Positions 17,203 through 24,748 of a stretch of 64,000 bases of DNA are shown here, in pieces (positions within the stretch are counted from its first letter, which is position 1; every line of letters starts with the position of its first letter). The DNA is from Salegentibacter mishustinae (GTDB taxonomy: Bacteria; Bacteroidota; Bacteroidia; Flavobacteriales; Flavobacteriaceae). A program made the translations under genes and the position numbers. The DNA is taken from NCBI RefSeq assembly GCF_002900095.1, contig NZ_LLKN01000001.1, positions 124,001-188,000 on the forward strand. Reading direction: 5' to 3'. The notes beneath the pieces are model-generated. The model had not been told where the DNA came from. It saw only the letters and a list, made by a program, of their open reading frames with translations, and did no database searches.

Positions 17203-18734
17203 AAACGCTAAGGTTGATCCTGGGCGACCAGCTTAATCATCAACATAGTTGGTTTAAGGAAGAACAGGAAAACATATGCTATGTTTTTATGGAGATGCGC
17301 CAGGAAACCGATTATGTAATGCACCATATTCAAAAGGTAATTGGATTCTTTAGTGCAATGCGCGAGTTTGCTGAACACTTAAAAGAAAGACATCACGAGG
17401 TTATTTACCTTAAGATCAACGATAAAAAGAACAAACAAACATTACCCGAAAACCTGAAGCAGTTAATTTCAGAATATGAAATTGAAAAACTTGAATATCA
17501 ACTGCCCGATGAATACCGACTTGATGTACAATTAAAAGATTTTTGTAGTGACTTAAACATTAACACCGAAGCATACGATACCGAGCATTTTCTTACCTCC
17601 AGGGAAGATCTTACCAATTTTTACAAAGGGAAAAAAGAAATGACCATGGAATATTTTTACCGCGATATGCGTAAAAAATATGATGTGTTAATGGTGAACT
17701 CTAAAGATCCTGAAGGTGGGAAATGGAATTTTGATAAATCTAACCGTAAAAAATGGAACGGCACGCCAGAAATTCCACACGAACGTGGATTTAGAAAAGA
17801 TGTTTCCACGTTACTCCAGGAAGTAGAGAAAGCAGGCATTAAAACTTTTGGAAACCTTGATGCCGAAAAATTCAATTGGCCAACCAGCCGGGAAGATTCG
17901 CTTTCGGTTTTGAATTATTTTTCCAAAAACTTGTTGATTCATTTTGGAGATTTTCAAGATGCATTACATACTGAACAGGCCTACTTATTCCATTCCCGAC
18001 TTTCGTTTGCTTTAAACACCAAAATGCTACATCCTAAAGAAGTAATAGATTCGGTAATTGGTTATTGGCGGGAAAATAAAGATGAAATAGACATTTCTCA
18101 GGTAGAAGGTTTTGTACGACAAATTTTGGGTTGGCGCGAATATATGCGCGGAATTTACTGGAAAGAAATGCCGGGTTATGGAAGAAGCAATAAGTTGGAT
18201 AATCAGAATAAATTACCGGAATTTTACTGGAGCGCCAATACAAAAATGAATTGCCTAAAGCATAGTATTCAACAAAGTCTTGATAATGCCTATGCACATC
18301 ACATTCAGCGTTTAATGATAACCGGCAATTACGCTTTACTCACCCAAAGCCATCCAGATGAAGTTGACGCATGGTATCTTGGTATTTATATAGATGCGAT
18401 TGAATGGGTAGAAATAACCAATACGCGAGGCATGAGTCAATTTGCAGATGGCGGTATTGTAGCTACCAAACCTTATGTTTCCAGCGGTTCCTACATTAAT
18501 AAAATGAGCAACTATTGCAAAGGATGCGAGTACGATGTAAAGAAAAAAACCGGCGAGCATTCCTGCCCCTTTAATAGTTTATACTGGAATTTTTTAGATG
18601 ATAAACGCGAATTTTTTAAAGATAATCGCAGAATGGGAATGATGCTCAATATGCTGGATAAAAAGTCTGAGGATGAATTATTTAGAATAAAAGAACGAGC
18701 AAATGCCATAATTCAGAATCCTGAAAATTTTTAA
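17187..18734 (+). CDS. Iron-sulfur (6-4) photolyase, FeS-BCP / PhrB class
   Basis: 515 residues. The four cluster cysteines C356, C444, C447 and C460 have spacing 88-3-13, the same as in Agrobacterium PhrB (C350, C438, C441, C454). H371-H372 (AYAHHIQRLMITGN) correspond to the histidine pair needed for (6-4) repair in that family. N-terminal residues (TLRLILGDQLNHQHSW) match the deoxyribodipyrimidine photolyase-related domain, which binds a lumazine antenna in known members. It should repair (6-4) UV photoproducts. Last gene of the light-repair operon. Confidence 0.94.
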   Translation: MAERVKTLRLILGDQLNHQHSWFKEEQENICYVFMEMRQETDYVMHHIQKVIGFFSAMREFAEHLKERHHEVIYLKINDKKNKQTLPENLKQLISEYEIEKLEYQLPDEYRLDVQLKDFCSDLNINTEAYDTEHFLTSREDLTNFYKGKKEMTMEYFYRDMRKKYDVLMVNSKDPEGGKWNFDKSNRKKWNGTPEIPHERGFRKDVSTLLQEVEKAGIKTFGNLDAEKFNWPTSREDSLSVLNYFSKNLLIHFGDFQDALHTEQAYLFHSRLSFALNTKMLHPKEVIDSVIGYWRENKDEIDISQVEGFVRQILGWREYMRGIYWKEMPGYGRSNKLDNQNKLPEFYWSANTKMNCLKHSIQQSLDNAYAHHIQRLMITGNYALLTQSHPDEVDAWYLGIYIDAIEWVEITNTRGMSQFADGGIVATKPYVSSGSYINKMSNYCKGCEYDVKKKTGEHSCPFNSLYWNFLDDKREFFKDNRRMGMMLNMLDKKSEDELFRIKERANAIIQNPENF

Positions 18735-18914
18735 CATTCGAGTTAAACACTAGTTAAAAGCTATTATTCCAAATCAGTTATTCTCTAAATTCGTTTAGAA
18801 CTAAGAAATAGATTTACTTAGTAAAGAGTAGAAAACTAAAAATCAAATTATTACGCTTTTCGCTCCTTTAAAAGTGAAAATTTATTTATTAACTTGTATA
18901 AACCATTAACCAAA

Positions 18915-18927
18915 GTAGCTTAGCTAC
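18915..18927. repeat. Hyphenated palindrome upstream of the small membrane protein
   Basis: GTAGC-TTA-GCTAC, ending 15 bases before the ATG at 18943. A second short hairpin with a TTCG loop (TCTAAATTCGTTTAGA) is at 18784-18799. Either could be an operator or leader structure. Confidence 0.35.
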
Positions 18928-18942
18928 ACAAAACCAACCAAT

Positions 18943-19098
18943 ATGAGAGATTTAATTTGGCTTATCGTAGTATTACTAGTAATAGGATGGCTTGTTGGAT
19001 ATTTTGCATTTCCAGACCTGGGAAGCATTATTCACATTCTAATTGTAGTAGCCGTAATCCTAATTTTGTATAAATTATTAACCGGACGCCGTCTGTAA
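18943..19098 (+). CDS. lmo0937-type small two-helix membrane protein (DUF5670-like)
   Basis: 51 residues: helix 1 (about 5-22), a short turn with PDLGSIIHIL, helix 2 (about 29-44), and a basic tail KLLTGRRL. The pattern (hydrophobic pair, central G-x-IHxL, terminal GRR) is that of the lmo0937 / DUF5670 family of stress-related small membrane proteins of unknown role. The ATG follows a palindrome and the gene is closed by an 11-bp terminator, so it is a single-gene unit. Confidence 0.75.
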   Translation: MRDLIWLIVVLLVIGWLVGYFAFPDLGSIIHILIVVAVILILYKLLTGRRL

Positions 19099-19120
19099 TT
19101 AATAATTTAATCGAATCATT

Positions 19121-19147
19121 AAACCCTTTGAAATTCTCAAAGGGTTT
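19121..19147 (+). terminator. Terminator after the small membrane protein gene
   Basis: Perfect 11-bp stem AAACCCTTTGA / TCAAAGGGTTT, loop AATTC, followed by a T run. Confidence 0.85.
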
Positions 19148-19187
19148 TTTATTTGCAAAATCTTATCTTAGATCTTAAATAAAAAAC

Positions 19188-19946
19188 ATGTGGAATCTTA
19201 ATAATAAATATGCGCTGGTAACCGGCGGAACCAAAGGAATTGGAAAAGCAGCTGTCCTAGAGCTTATCGAACTGGGAGCCCAGGTTTTGTTTACTTCCAG
19301 AACTCAAAAAGATGTAGACCTTTTACTAAAAGACTTGCAAAAAGAGGGCAAAAAAGTACACGGCTTGGTGGCCGATGTGACTAGCGCCGAAGACCGGCAA
19401 AAGGTCTTCGATTATATTGAAAAGCAATGGGGCAAACTGGATATTCTGGTAAATAATGCAGGGATCAATATTCGCAAAAAAGCGAATGATTATACGAATG
19501 AAGAATTTAGAAAAGTGATGGAAATAAACCTTAATGCTCCTTTTGAATTAAGTACAAAACTTCATTCCCTGCTTCAAAAAAGCGGCAATGCAAAGATCGT
19601 GAATGTGGCGTCTTCGGCAGCGATACAAGATGTTGGTACAGGCACACCTTATGCAATGTCTAAGGCGGGATTACTTCAACAAACCAGAAGTCTTGCGGTA
19701 GAATGGGCTAAAGATGGTATTCGAGTGAACGCGGTTTCTCCCTGGTTTACAGTTACGCCGCTTACCAAAGGACTTTTAAGTGAAAAGCAAAGAATGAATC
19801 CCATTATTAAAAGAACACCATTAAATCGTGTGGCCGAAGCCAGTGAAATGGCTTCCATAATCGCTTTCCTTGCTATGGATAAATCTTCTTATATCACCGG
19901 TCAAAATATTATAGCCGATGGTGGAATGAGCGTAAATGCTATTTAA
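19188..19946 (+). CDS. SDR family oxidoreductase (tropinone-reductase-like)
   Basis: Classical short-chain dehydrogenase of 252 residues. Cofactor motif TGGTKGIG at 12-19, NNAG at 89-92, catalytic S142, Y155 and K159 (YAMSK). The pattern after the Tyr-Lys pair (ASPWFTVTPLTK, then SSYITGQNIIADGG) fits reductases annotated as tropinone or 3-oxoacyl reductases. The substrate is unknown. A lipoprotein gene follows by 36 bases with its own candidate -7 box. Confidence 0.88.
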   Translation: MWNLNNKYALVTGGTKGIGKAAVLELIELGAQVLFTSRTQKDVDLLLKDLQKEGKKVHGLVADVTSAEDRQKVFDYIEKQWGKLDILVNNAGINIRKKANDYTNEEFRKVMEINLNAPFELSTKLHSLLQKSGNAKIVNVASSAAIQDVGTGTPYAMSKAGLLQQTRSLAVEWAKDGIRVNAVSPWFTVTPLTKGLLSEKQRMNPIIKRTPLNRVAEASEMASIIAFLAMDKSSYITGQNIIADGGMSVNAI

Positions 19947-19982
19947 AAGCAGTTTTTGTATCTTTATAGGAAATCAATCACT

Positions 19983-20657
19983 ATGAAAAAACTAATACTT
20001 TTTACCTTTCTTTTTGCCGCACTGACGAGCTGTAAGAATGAAGAAACTAAAATTGGCAAGGAAACTGCCGCTGAACCCGAAAAAAGCATTCAACAGCAAA
20101 TTGCCGTGGCCCACGGATTAAATAATTTTACCGATGTTGAAGAAATTCAATTTACCTTTAATGTTAAGGTTCAGGATTCTTTAAGAACCAGCCGTGCCTG
20201 GACCTGGAAACCACAAACCGATGAGATTAGGCTTACCGAAGGTGATATTAGTCAAACCTATACTAAAACCGATAGCATTTCTGAAGACGATAAACAAATA
20301 GACCAAAAATTTATTAATGATTCTTATTGGCTATTATTCCCTTTCCAAATGGTTTGGAGTGATGCAAATATTTCGGAAGAAAAAACAGGAATTGCTCCAA
20401 TTAGCAAGGAAGAAATGAACTATTTAGAAGTTTCTTATAAAGGCGAAGGTGGCTATACTCCGGGTGATACCTATGTGGTTTATTATAAAGACGATCTTCT
20501 TTTGGAAGAATGGATTTATAAATCTGCTGATGGAAAAAGGGAAATGCCCACTACCTGGGAAGACTTTGAAGATTTTGAAGGATTAAAAATCGCTAAATCT
20601 CATAAATCTCCTGACGGAAGTTTTGAATTATTCTTTACTGACATTAAAGTAAAATAA
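19983..20657 (+). CDS. Lipoprotein of unknown function, possibly DUF6503-like
   Basis: 224 residues with a lipoprotein signal (lipobox LTSC, at about Cys17). The mature part is beta-rich: IQFTFNVKV, TSRAWTWKPQTDEIRL, YWLLFPFQMVW and TPGDTYVVYY. It resembles the half-barrel fold of LolA-like and DUF6503 lipoproteins, which is a guess from the strand pattern. I chose the ATG at 19983, giving a standard lipoprotein signal, over one at 19956. TATCTTTA at 19959-19966 may be its -7 box. Confidence 0.7.
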   Translation: MKKLILFTFLFAALTSCKNEETKIGKETAAEPEKSIQQQIAVAHGLNNFTDVEEIQFTFNVKVQDSLRTSRAWTWKPQTDEIRLTEGDISQTYTKTDSISEDDKQIDQKFINDSYWLLFPFQMVWSDANISEEKTGIAPISKEEMNYLEVSYKGEGGYTPGDTYVVYYKDDLLLEEWIYKSADGKREMPTTWEDFEDFEGLKIAKSHKSPDGSFELFFTDIKVK

Positions 20658-20679
20658 TTCCAATATTTTATTAAACCAG

Positions 20680-20720
20680 AAAGCCACGAATTCGTCAATA
20701 ATTGATGAATTCGTGGCTTT
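20680..20720. terminator. Convergent terminator between lipoprotein and hydrolase genes
   Basis: AAAGCCACGAATTC pairs with GAATTCGTGGCTTT (14 bp); T run on the plus side. Confidence 0.8.
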
Positions 20721-20784
20721 TTGATTTATTAGTATGCGAGCGCAAAAGATCTACTCGAACTGATGTTTTTTTGTTCTTAAAATA

Positions 20785-21711
20785 TTAGTTTTTAGAACCG
20801 GTGAAAATTTCCCTGGCTCCTTCGGCAGGTTTCCAATCAGAATTTGGTTCAAAGTAATTCCAAAGTAAGGCTGAAATTTTTCTTTGTAATTCCCAGGCTT
20901 CATTGCCTTCTTCCCAGGATTCATCTTTATTGTTCTTTGTAGCTATATAACCTACATAATCGCCAGAAGGTGCATTAACCATAAAAAGCTCAGATCTGGA
21001 TTTATTTACCATGCCCTGTTTAGCAGCAGCCTGTACATAAGGCGGTATTTGTGACAAAGCATACTCCTGATAAAAAGAATTACCCAGCAACCTGTACATC
21101 TCATCGCTGGCTGCAGGACTAATTAATTCGCGATTTCGTATTTCTATTAAAATGGAAGCCATTTCACGCGGAGTGGTTTGACCCCAACCGTATTTTTCCC
21201 AATCCTTTTCCCGACCATCAGTTCTGGAATTTACGCGGGTGTGCTCCAGGCCAATTTCATCCATTAGTTCATTAATAGCTTCTCCGCCTCCGGCAAGCTC
21301 CTGGTTCCATAAAGAAGTAACATTATCGCTATAGCTAATCATTAAGGCTACCAGCGTTCTCAAATCGGTTTTGGTGCTGTCTTTGTAAAACTGCATTAAT
21401 CCGGAACCGCCATAAATACGATCTGTAGAATAAACCATGGTATCATTGTAATTCAATTCTCCCTTTTCGATTTTATCAAAAATCTTCACGAGAATAGGCA
21501 CTTTCACAATACTTGCCGTTGGAAAAATGGTATCGGCATTTATTGCTATTTCTTTATCGGTTTCCAGGTTTTTCACATAAATACCCACATCACCTTTAAA
21601 ATCATTAACTAGCGCCTCCAATTTCTGTTGAAGTGCAAGATCCATTTCAGTATTTTGGGTAAAACCTGTTACTGAAACCATAAACAAGCAAAGAACAATT
21701 ATCTTTTTCAT
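20785..21711 (-). CDS. Class A beta-lactamase-fold serine hydrolase
   Basis: 308 residues with a signal peptide (1-19). The nucleophile motif SxxK is S67-x-x-K70 (TASIVK) and S128-D129-N130 is the second catalytic motif. Two hallmarks of real class A enzymes are missing: there is no ExxLN in the omega loop (the region reads EKDWEKYGWGQTTP), and the KTG box is KQG (231-233). It is therefore more likely a penicillin-binding-like hydrolase or weak beta-lactamase. It lies 28 bases after kynU and may be read from its promoter. Confidence 0.8.
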   Translation of the reverse strand: MKKIIVLCLFMVSVTGFTQNTEMDLALQQKLEALVNDFKGDVGIYVKNLETDKEIAINADTIFPTASIVKVPILVKIFDKIEKGELNYNDTMVYSTDRIYGGSGLMQFYKDSTKTDLRTLVALMISYSDNVTSLWNQELAGGGEAINELMDEIGLEHTRVNSRTDGREKDWEKYGWGQTTPREMASILIEIRNRELISPAASDEMYRLLGNSFYQEYALSQIPPYVQAAAKQGMVNKSRSELFMVNAPSGDYVGYIATKNNKDESWEEGNEAWELQRKISALLWNYFEPNSDWKPAEGAREIFTGSKN

Positions 21712-21739
21712 TGATCTTAAATTAAATAAGGATTTATTT

Positions 21740-23023
21740 TTATTTTGACTTTTCTAAAATTCCCTTCTTAAGAATTTGCCCGAAATGGAACATATCTTCA
21801 AAAGAACAATAAAAAGGAGCCGGAGCCAGTCTAATTACATTGGGTTCACGCCAATCGGTTATCACTCCATTTTTCATTAAATAATTAAACAACTCCCTAC
21901 CTTCACCGTGCAAAAACACTGAAAGTTGCGTACCGCGTTCTTCCTGGTTGGCTGGAGTAATAATTTCAAAAGTACTATCAACTTCCTTATCAATTTCGTG
22001 TAGAACGAATTCGAGATAAGCCACAATTTTATTTCGTTTTTCTATTAAAGCTGGCATCCCAACTTCCTCAAACATTTCCAGGGAAGCTAAATAAGGCGCG
22101 AGAGCCAGAACGGGAGCATTAGAAATTTGCCAGGCATCTGCACCGTTTTCGGGCTGGAATTCGGGTTCCATTAAAAATCTTCGCTCTTTGCTATGTCCCC
22201 ACCAGCCTTCAAAGCGGGGAATATCTTTTTGGTTATGATATTTTTCATTTATAAAACATCCAGAGGCATTCCCGGGGCCGCTATTCATATATTTATAACT
22301 GCACCAGGCAGCAAAATCTACGTTCCATTCGCTTAAGTTTAATTCAATATTTCCCGCGGCGTGCGCAAGGTCCCAGCCTACAAAAGCGCCTATTTCGTGT
22401 CCTGCCCTTGTTATTGTTTCCATTGCAAGCACCTGGCCGGTATAATAATTCACGCCACCAATGAGCACCAAAGCGCACTGCTCGCCTACTTCTTTTATTT
22501 TCGCAAGAATATCTTCGGTTCTAAAGTTATTTTCTCCTTCACGTCTTTTAATTTCCACGATCGCTTCATTTGGATCATAACCGTGAAAACGGACCTGGCT
22601 GGAAATCATATACTGGTCGCTGGGAAAAGCTTTTTCCTCACAAATAATCTTGTAGCGTTTTCCTTTTGGTCTATAAAAAGAAACCATTAATAAGTGCAAA
22701 TTTACCGTAAGTGTATTCATTACAGTAACCTCAGCAGGCTTTGCTCCTACTACTTTAGCCAGTTTTGCTGAAAAACGCTCGTGATAATCCCACCAGGGTT
22801 TTTCGGCATAGAAATGACCTTCTACAGCGAGATTCGCCCAATCGGTCATAATCTCGTCTACATATTTTTTAGCCGATTTAGGCTGAAGTCCAAGTGAATT
22901 TCCGGTGAAGTAAATTACATTTTCACCTTCGTGCTGCGGAAAAATAAATTGATCCCGGTAAGATGATAATTTATCTTCGGCATCGAGTTCTCTGGCATAT
23001 TCTAGGGTATTTTTAAACTTCAT
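21740..23023 (-). CDS. kynU: Kynureninase
   Basis: PLP enzyme that splits kynurenine or 3-hydroxykynurenine into anthranilate or 3-hydroxyanthranilate plus alanine. 427 residues, normal length. The PLP lysine is K244 in WCSYKYMNSGPG, and GWDLAHAAGN (about 216-225) carries the phosphate-side residues. With kmo at 11982-13343 it provides two consecutive steps toward quinolinate and NAD. A promoter-like pair lies at 23072-23100. Confidence 0.95.
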   Translation of the reverse strand: MKFKNTLEYARELDAEDKLSSYRDQFIFPQHEGENVIYFTGNSLGLQPKSAKKYVDEIMTDWANLAVEGHFYAEKPWWDYHERFSAKLAKVVGAKPAEVTVMNTLTVNLHLLMVSFYRPKGKRYKIICEEKAFPSDQYMISSQVRFHGYDPNEAIVEIKRREGENNFRTEDILAKIKEVGEQCALVLIGGVNYYTGQVLAMETITRAGHEIGAFVGWDLAHAAGNIELNLSEWNVDFAAWCSYKYMNSGPGNASGCFINEKYHNQKDIPRFEGWWGHSKERRFLMEPEFQPENGADAWQISNAPVLALAPYLASLEMFEEVGMPALIEKRNKIVAYLEFVLHEIDKEVDSTFEIITPANQEERGTQLSVFLHGEGRELFNYLMKNGVITDWREPNVIRLAPAPFYCSFEDMFHFGQILKKGILEKSK

Positions 23024-23071
23024 GTGTGGTTATATTTTTAATACTGAAGATTTAAAATCTAAGTTATCGAG

Positions 23072-23100
23072 TAAAAATACAATTTATAAAATAGTTTCAA
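23072..23100 (-). promoter_or_regulatory. Candidate kynU promoter
   Basis: On the minus strand TTG, 18 bases, then TATTTTTA (one mismatch to TAnnTTTG), about 49 bases before the kynU ATG. Confidence 0.4.
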
Positions 23101-23170
23101 CCTATTCTAAAAGTCTGGTTTTACAGGAAAAGAGGAATCATAATTCAAGTTTAAGAATTAATAATTTCTC

Positions 23171-23178
23171 TAAATTTG
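23171..23178 (+). promoter_or_regulatory. Candidate -7 element for the O-methyltransferase gene
   Basis: TAAATTTG matches TAnnTTTG and lies 17 bases before the chosen ATG at 23196; the -33 position has GTTTAAG instead of TTTG. Confidence 0.35.
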
Positions 23179-23195
23179 AACAAAAACAGAAGCCA

Positions 23196-23837
23196 ATGCA
23201 TTTTTTACCTGAAGCGATAGATGACTATATTTTAAAACATTCAGCTAAAGAACCAGAGTTTTTAGCGAAACTAAACCGCGAAACCAACCAGAAAGTATTA
23301 CAGCCCAGAATGTTGAGTGGAAACTATCAGGGTAGGATTTTAAGTTTAATTTCAAAAATAATAGCTCCAAAAAGTATTCTGGAAATTGGCACTTACACGG
23401 GTTACTCGGCATTATGCCTGGCTGAGGGTTTAGCTAAAGATGGCATGTTGCACACCATAGACATCAATGAAGAATTATACGATTTTCAGCAGAAATATTT
23501 TCAGGCTTCAGAATTTAAGAATAATATCAAGCAATATATTGGGGACGCCAGGAAGATAATTCCGGAAATAAATTCAAAGTTTGACCTGGTTTTTATTGAT
23601 GCCGATAAACCAAATTATCCTGCATATTTCGAATTGATTATTGATAAAATGAATCCCGGTGGTGTTATATTATCAGATAATGTATTGTGGAGTGGTAAAG
23701 TAGTGAAGCCGGTAAAACCTGATGATGAGTCTACCCAGGCACTTTTAAAATACAATAAGATGCTTGCTGAAGACGAACGTATTGAAACTGTAATTTTACC
23801 AATTCGCGACGGATTGACCTTAAGCAGGCTTAAATAA
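23196..23837 (+). CDS. SAM-dependent O-methyltransferase (COG4122)
   Basis: 213 residues of the caffeoyl-CoA / catechol O-methyltransferase family: ILEIGTYTGYSALCLAEGL is the SAM-binding motif, FDLVFIDADKPNY holds the metal-side aspartates, and PGGVILSDNVLW follows. I start at the ATG at 23196; an open frame to 23022 has no matching N-terminal sequence and would overlap the kynU start. The substrate is likely a catechol-like small molecule. Its end overlaps the convergent PAP2 gene by eight bases. Confidence 0.88.
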   Translation: MHFLPEAIDDYILKHSAKEPEFLAKLNRETNQKVLQPRMLSGNYQGRILSLISKIIAPKSILEIGTYTGYSALCLAEGLAKDGMLHTIDINEELYDFQQKYFQASEFKNNIKQYIGDARKIIPEINSKFDLVFIDADKPNYPAYFELIIDKMNPGGVILSDNVLWSGKVVKPVKPDDESTQALLKYNKMLAEDERIETVILPIRDGLTLSRLK

Positions 23838-24387
23838 AACGTTTGCCTGAACGTTGGTAAAGCATAAAGAAAGTAGTTGCAAAAATAATTCCTACTGCTG
23901 CACCTACCAGTACATCTCCGGGATAATGAACTCCAACATAGATTCGGCTTAACATAAACAATAGTGGCCAGATAAGCACCACCCAAATCCAGGGATATTT
24001 ATCTTTTAAAGAAAGAATTAAAAATAAAGCTGCGGCGGTAGAGACTGCGGAATGCCCGGAGAAAAAACTATAATTATCTGGTGTTTGCAGGATTCTAATT
24101 ACATCGGCAATTTCAGGCTGATTGTTGGGCCTAAGCCGCAAAAAGAAGTTTTTAACTACATTGGTAAACGCGTAGGTAGAAAGGGCGGTTGCAAGAATAA
24201 ATAAGCTGGTGAATAGCGCTTTTTTCCAGTGAAAGGCTACAAAATAAAGAATAAAAAAGGTAATATATAAAGGAATCCAGTTTTGAATGGTAGTAACGGT
24301 AATCCAAAAATTGTCGTAAGATTCAATTCCTAATCCATTAAGGTAAATAAACAGCTCACGATCCCATTCTTTTAGCTGCTCTAACAT
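23830..24387 (-). CDS. PAP2-family membrane phosphatase
   Basis: 185 residues with about five membrane helices. The three phosphatase motifs are present: KNFFLRLRP, the SGH segment FFSGHSAVSTAAA, and SRIYVGVHYPGD. It should dephosphorylate a lipid such as undecaprenyl diphosphate or phosphatidic acid on the outer face of the inner membrane. A clear paralog is at 49911-50480. tatA lies nine bases upstream, so the two are probably co-transcribed. Confidence 0.9.
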   Translation of the reverse strand: MLEQLKEWDRELFIYLNGLGIESYDNFWITVTTIQNWIPLYITFFILYFVAFHWKKALFTSLFILATALSTYAFTNVVKNFFLRLRPNNQPEIADVIRILQTPDNYSFFSGHSAVSTAAALFLILSLKDKYPWIWVVLIWPLLFMLSRIYVGVHYPGDVLVGAAVGIIFATTFFMLYQRSGKRFI

Positions 24388-24396
24388 ACAAAATGA

Positions 24397-24678
24397 TTAA
24401 AATCTACGCTTTACCGAACCGGTGATCTCATCGATATCCTCTTTCACTTTATCGATCTCACCTTTTACATCTTTAGAAATATCGGTATTTATACCTTGTT
24501 TATCGGCACTTTTCTGAATTTCAGTTTTGATATCGTTAGATGCGTTTTTAAGCATTTTCATTCCTTTTCCCATTCCGCGGGCGATATCAGGAATTTTATC
24601 GGCACCAAAAACCATTACCAGAATAAAAAGGATAAAGGCAATCTCTGCACCACTAATAAAAAGGGGTATGATGTTCAT
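24397..24678 (-). CDS. tatA: Twin-arginine translocase subunit TatA/TatE family
   Basis: 93 residues: short N-terminal membrane helix (about 8-24), the hinge FGADKIPDIARGMGKGM, an amphipathic helix and a charged tail. TatA multimers form the passage for folded proteins. No tatC is nearby. It leads a two-gene unit with the PAP2 gene. Confidence 0.92.
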   Translation of the reverse strand: MNIIPLFISGAEIAFILFILVMVFGADKIPDIARGMGKGMKMLKNASNDIKTEIQKSADKQGINTDISKDVKGEIDKVKEDIDEITGSVKRRF

Positions 24679-24715
24679 AGCAAAACAAATATAGCCACAA
24701 ATTTAAGTATAAAAA

Positions 24716-24739
24716 AAGCCGACTCGTTAAAGTCGGCTT
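24716..24739 (-). terminator. Terminator of the M1 peptidase operon
   Basis: AAGCCGACT / AGTCGGCTT stem; on the minus strand it is followed by a run of T. It lies ten bases past the peptidase stop. Confidence 0.85.
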
Positions 24740-24748
24740 AAAAATTTT

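Noticed and set aside
20785-21711. Calling this gene a functional class A beta-lactamase (bla)
   Set aside because: Missing ExxLN and KTG motifs, so only the fold and hydrolase class can be claimed.
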